Source: Onchocerca volvulus (taxonomy: Eukaryota; Nematoda; Chromadorea; Rhabditida; Onchocercidae). From it: DNA of 64,000 bases. The translations under genes and the position numbers were made by a program. The DNA lies in assembly GCA_000499405.2 (NCBI GenBank), contig HG738138.1:5330888-5394887 (forward strand), written 5' to 3'. A model generated the notes under the pieces. It searched no databases. It had not been told where the DNA came from and worked only from the letters and a program-made list of their open reading frames with translations. Numbering within the stretch: position 1 is the stretch's first letter; each line of letters starts with the position of its first letter. Positions 61,328 through 64,000 of this stretch are shown one piece after another.

Positions 61328-63343
61328 TTACAAATTTTGGTTCAACAACTGTAGAAATTGGAAACAATCTGACTTCGTAATGCTTCCACATAACGCACAA
61401 AACGGTTCGGTGTAAAAACAGATATAGCAGCAAATATGTCCACAGGTAACATTCTTCACCGGTATCACAACTCTTTGTTGGCATCGTGTGCATGATATTG
61501 TCTTTAGATTTGTTTGTTTCTCATACCATTTGTATCTTGTCGTTCTCCAAAAACTATTCCTCAGTGGAATTAAAAGAACCAACAGATCTCGAAATGAACA
61601 CCATATGAGCTTTCGATTGAGTGTCTCAAAATTCAACAAACCTAAAATGGAAACTTAGGCAAGAATTTCCAGAAATTTCGTATATTGATCTTTAAATGAT
61701 GGTTGATATTTGTGCTCTTTGTATTACTAATAAATGACATATGAAAACCATTTCTTCATTGTTGGTGCTTTTCTTCAATACATAGTGTTTTTATTTATTG
61801 GATCTTACCATCCGATTTTCAAACTATTCATTTTGAGAAACAGCATTTAGAATCTTCTGATCTGATTTCAGGACCAATATTTCCTTCATGTCGTAAAGTG
61901 TTTCTTTAAGCTTCTTTTTTTTTTCTCCTAAACTTTAATCTCATCCGTCCTTTAATTTCAGTCATTCTTCTTTCTTTTTTATTCACTTAAAGTATAAGTA
62001 ATTATAAAGGATGTCCTCATATTTCTGATGTAGTTGAAATTACTGACCATAGCCAAAAGAGAAAAGCTTCGGCTTTTCCCAGGAATTTCATTTTATAAAA
62101 GCAATTTCTGTATAAATATATTCAGAACATAAAACTAAATCTGAATCTCACAACGTCCACCCAGTTCAAATGCCTCACCATTCGGTGTTGCAGTTACAGT
62201 AATTAAACATTTGTTTCTGCTTCTGCATATAAACGGTTCTTAATAACAGTTGAGGTATATCTCTCGATTTTTTGGTGGAATCTAGTACATCTCTTATATA
62301 TTAATAACCAGAATGATGTCATAAAATATTTGTTTATCTTTGAATTTCTCAATATATCTATATATTAACTGAAATACTTTTCTGGTTTGTTTGTTCATCC
62401 ATTCTATATGCGATTACTTTATTAATGAATGGCATAGGAACTTTCTGCTTTAGCTATTCTAATTTATGTAATGGAATTATGCAATATCCAGTACTCATCT
62501 CGCATTCATTTGCACTTCTTTTTCAATAAAAATTTGATTACAAAGATAAAATCCTTTTGTTAGCTTAAAAAATAGCAACTTTGTCAGTTGCCATATTATT
62601 ATGACTATTATAGGGAGTCAAAATTGTCTTATTTTCCCTATTAAAAAATTTTAATAAATTGGTAGATAATATCGTACCCAGTGTCTCTCTCGGTACAACT
62701 TTCAAGCGCGTAATTCTTTCTGTAAGATTTTGATAACCACCCTTGCGATAAAAATACAGAAGCTGTAAAAAATTAGCTAAACGACAAATGGCGACCATCT
62801 TATGTATCCATCTTATATAATGGCAAGACGAAGAAAGCAAACGGTTTTGAACATAAGGTGCCAGGATCGAAAGCATAAAATGAAGAACTGGTTGCCATTG
62901 AGATGACTCGTCTAAGTTGCATCCTGGTGAATATTACAACAATTTGGATTGGTATTAACAAATATTTTAAGAAAATAAACACATTCTGCAATTTTAATGA
63001 ACTCAACAAATTGTTTAAAATATGTTGATTTGTAAAATCTAACATATACTGACTTGCATCAAAACATAACACCTAACAAAAGTTCAGGAATTCTTTGAAT
63101 AAAAATGACTGAATAATGATAAAAAGCTAACAAAGAGATGAAAAACTTACCGCTTTTTAGCCGGTTAAACCATAGAAGAGTATCAATGATTAAGAGAACT
63201 TCATTCTGGATGCTTTCTAGTTTGATAGCAATTGGTAAAGGAAATTTACTACTCCAGTCCTTGAAGCTGTTTTCTGCAACTTCACGTATGGCCTGGTTCA
63301 TCATGTGATGATCAAGACTAGCGACTCTTGTAGTGACTTCCAT
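61328..63343 (-). CDS. PEX2: Peroxin PEX2, peroxisomal RING E3 ligase subunit
   Basis: Three exons: 63343-63151, 62923-62678, 61641-61328, giving 250 aa (human 305). The N-terminal part has ASLDHHMMNQAIREV (human ISQLDALELNKALEQL). The middle has LQLLYFYRKGGYQNLTERI and LNFETLNRKLIWCSFRDLLVLLIPL, matching the PEX2 membrane core. The C terminus holds a C3HC4 RING: CTRC, then TCGHICCYIC, then CALC. The last loop of the RING has only six residues between the zinc ligands instead of about twelve in human PEX2. PEX2 works with PEX10 and PEX12 to ubiquitinate the receptor PEX5 for recycling. The ATG follows an acceptor-like TTTCTAG by five bases. Exon 3 contains the 43-bp segment also found in a tafazzin intron. 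Confidence 0.91.
61510..61552. repeat. Source copy of the 43-bp repeat, inside PEX2 exon 3
   Basis: This is the coding copy of the segment repeated at 55969-56011, 5.5 kb away. It encodes the stretch between the last hydrophobic segment and the RING. Confidence 0.95.
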
Positions 63344-63347
63344 CACA

Positions 63348-63358
63348 GCTAGAAATAT
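63348..63358 (-). promoter_or_regulatory. Probable spliced-leader acceptor of PEX2
   Basis: On the minus strand ATATTTCTAG ends at 63349, five bases before the ATG. No upstream coding exon is seen within the window. Confidence 0.5.
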
Positions 63359-64000
63359 TTATCAGATCGATATTGAATGTTTCCCGCGCGCTCTTAAATC
63401 TACGATTCCAGAAAAAAAAATCAGCTAAGTTGAGGTAAAGTCGAAATTCGGATTACCACGAACAATTGCCATGAATTACTGAATGTCACAGAATAAGACA
63501 ATCCAGAAAATCCAAAAAACATGAAGTTGCAATGCCGACCACTTTAGCGAACAGCTCGTACCCTCGTCGCAGTATTAACTGCCTGAGACATTTAGTAGTC
63601 CCAGATATTCGAGTTAAATACAAATCCAGAACTGACCAACTGGCCTACAAATTTATATAACATTGTGAATGATGCAACGAAATTTATAGCGAACTTTTTA
63701 TTCAAAGACTTAAAATTCCATGTACAACGAGTTCACAAATCGTACAATATCAGAGAAATACCATTATTTAGGCACAAGTTGGTTAACTGAAGCTTCATAT
63801 ATTCCTCTATCCAAAAAGAGTCAAGTTCCTTTTCAAGAGATTCTTACGTCTATCAAAAACATTTTCGCAAAAGATTACATCCTCAATCCCAAAACTAGCT
63901 GCCTCTAAGCAAAATAAAGCAAACTACAGACTAAGATCAAATAAACTGATTGAATTTGTATGGGCTGGCAGGGAAAAATAAAAAGCGAACTCCAAAATAA
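63359..64000. other. Upstream flank of PEX2 at the window edge
   Basis: AT-rich DNA with a 62-codon plus-strand frame at 63720-63908 that I do not recognise. It could be an exon of a gene continuing beyond the window, but nothing supports that directly. Confidence 0.4.

Noticed and set aside
63720..63908. 62-codon plus-strand frame at the right edge
   Set aside because: Could be an exon of a gene outside the window, but there is no homology or splice evidence.
1..64000. Search for tRNA, rRNA, CRISPR, transposase or retroviral genes
   Set aside because: I found no cloverleaf-type A/B box pair, no rRNA-like block, no regular repeat-spacer array and no transposase or reverse transcriptase motif in the translations.

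Overview
This window is nuclear DNA of a nematode. The sequence is AT-rich. Every recognisable protein is split by many mostly short introns with the nematode 3' splice consensus TTTCAG, and most genes carry an acceptor-like (T)nCAG a few bases before the ATG, as expected for spliced-leader trans-splicing. Low intron-phase conflict and good homology let me assemble twelve multi-exon genes (about 93 introns) by hand, plus one intronless micropeptide gene and one doubtful short ORF. Protein content and base composition fit a clade III/filarial-type worm, but the species is an inference. There is no rRNA, tRNA, CRISPR array, autonomous transposon or viral sequence that I can support.

Layout, left to right: 0.8-2.1 kb (-) ARL6IP5/PRA1-family membrane protein; 3.8-7.0 kb (+) SEC13; 7.6-9.4 kb (+) MCTS1; 10.1-12.9 kb (-) Beclin-1; 14.2-16.3 kb (+) SAR1; 17.6-20.8 kb (+) an unrecognised coiled-coil plus beta-propeller-like protein; 22.6-27.3 kb (-) SNX9/LST-4-type sorting nexin (SH3-PX-BAR); 28.1 kb (+) a doubtful 89-aa ORF; 29.9-32.9 kb (+) a BCL9/Legless-like Wnt co-activator; 34.5-46.1 kb (+) a 29-exon KIND-FERM-3xPDZ scaffold of about 1400 aa (FRMPD2-like); 49.9-53.2 kb (-) an ACK/TNK2-family tyrosine kinase; 54.6-56.6 kb (+) tafazzin; 58.75 kb (+) an intronless 56-aa single-pass membrane micropeptide; 61.3-63.3 kb (-) peroxin PEX2.

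Functionally the genes are housekeeping and signalling genes, not one operon. SEC13 and SAR1 both build the COPII coat. Beclin-1, SNX9 and ARL6IP5 act on membranes and autophagy. ACK and SNX9 are a known kinase-substrate pair in other animals. BCL9 and the FERM/PDZ scaffold belong to signalling and polarity. Tafazzin and PEX2 serve mitochondrial cardiolipin and peroxisome biogenesis.

The points most worth a second look are the nematode BCL9-like protein with both HD1 and HD2; the micropeptide with a regulin-like membrane segment and a PKA-type site; four probable GC-AG introns; an exact 43-bp piece of a PEX2 coding exon lying inside a tafazzin intron; a 97-bp duplication in Beclin-1 that creates a decoy splice acceptor; two strong hairpins; and a 21-base poly(C) tract.
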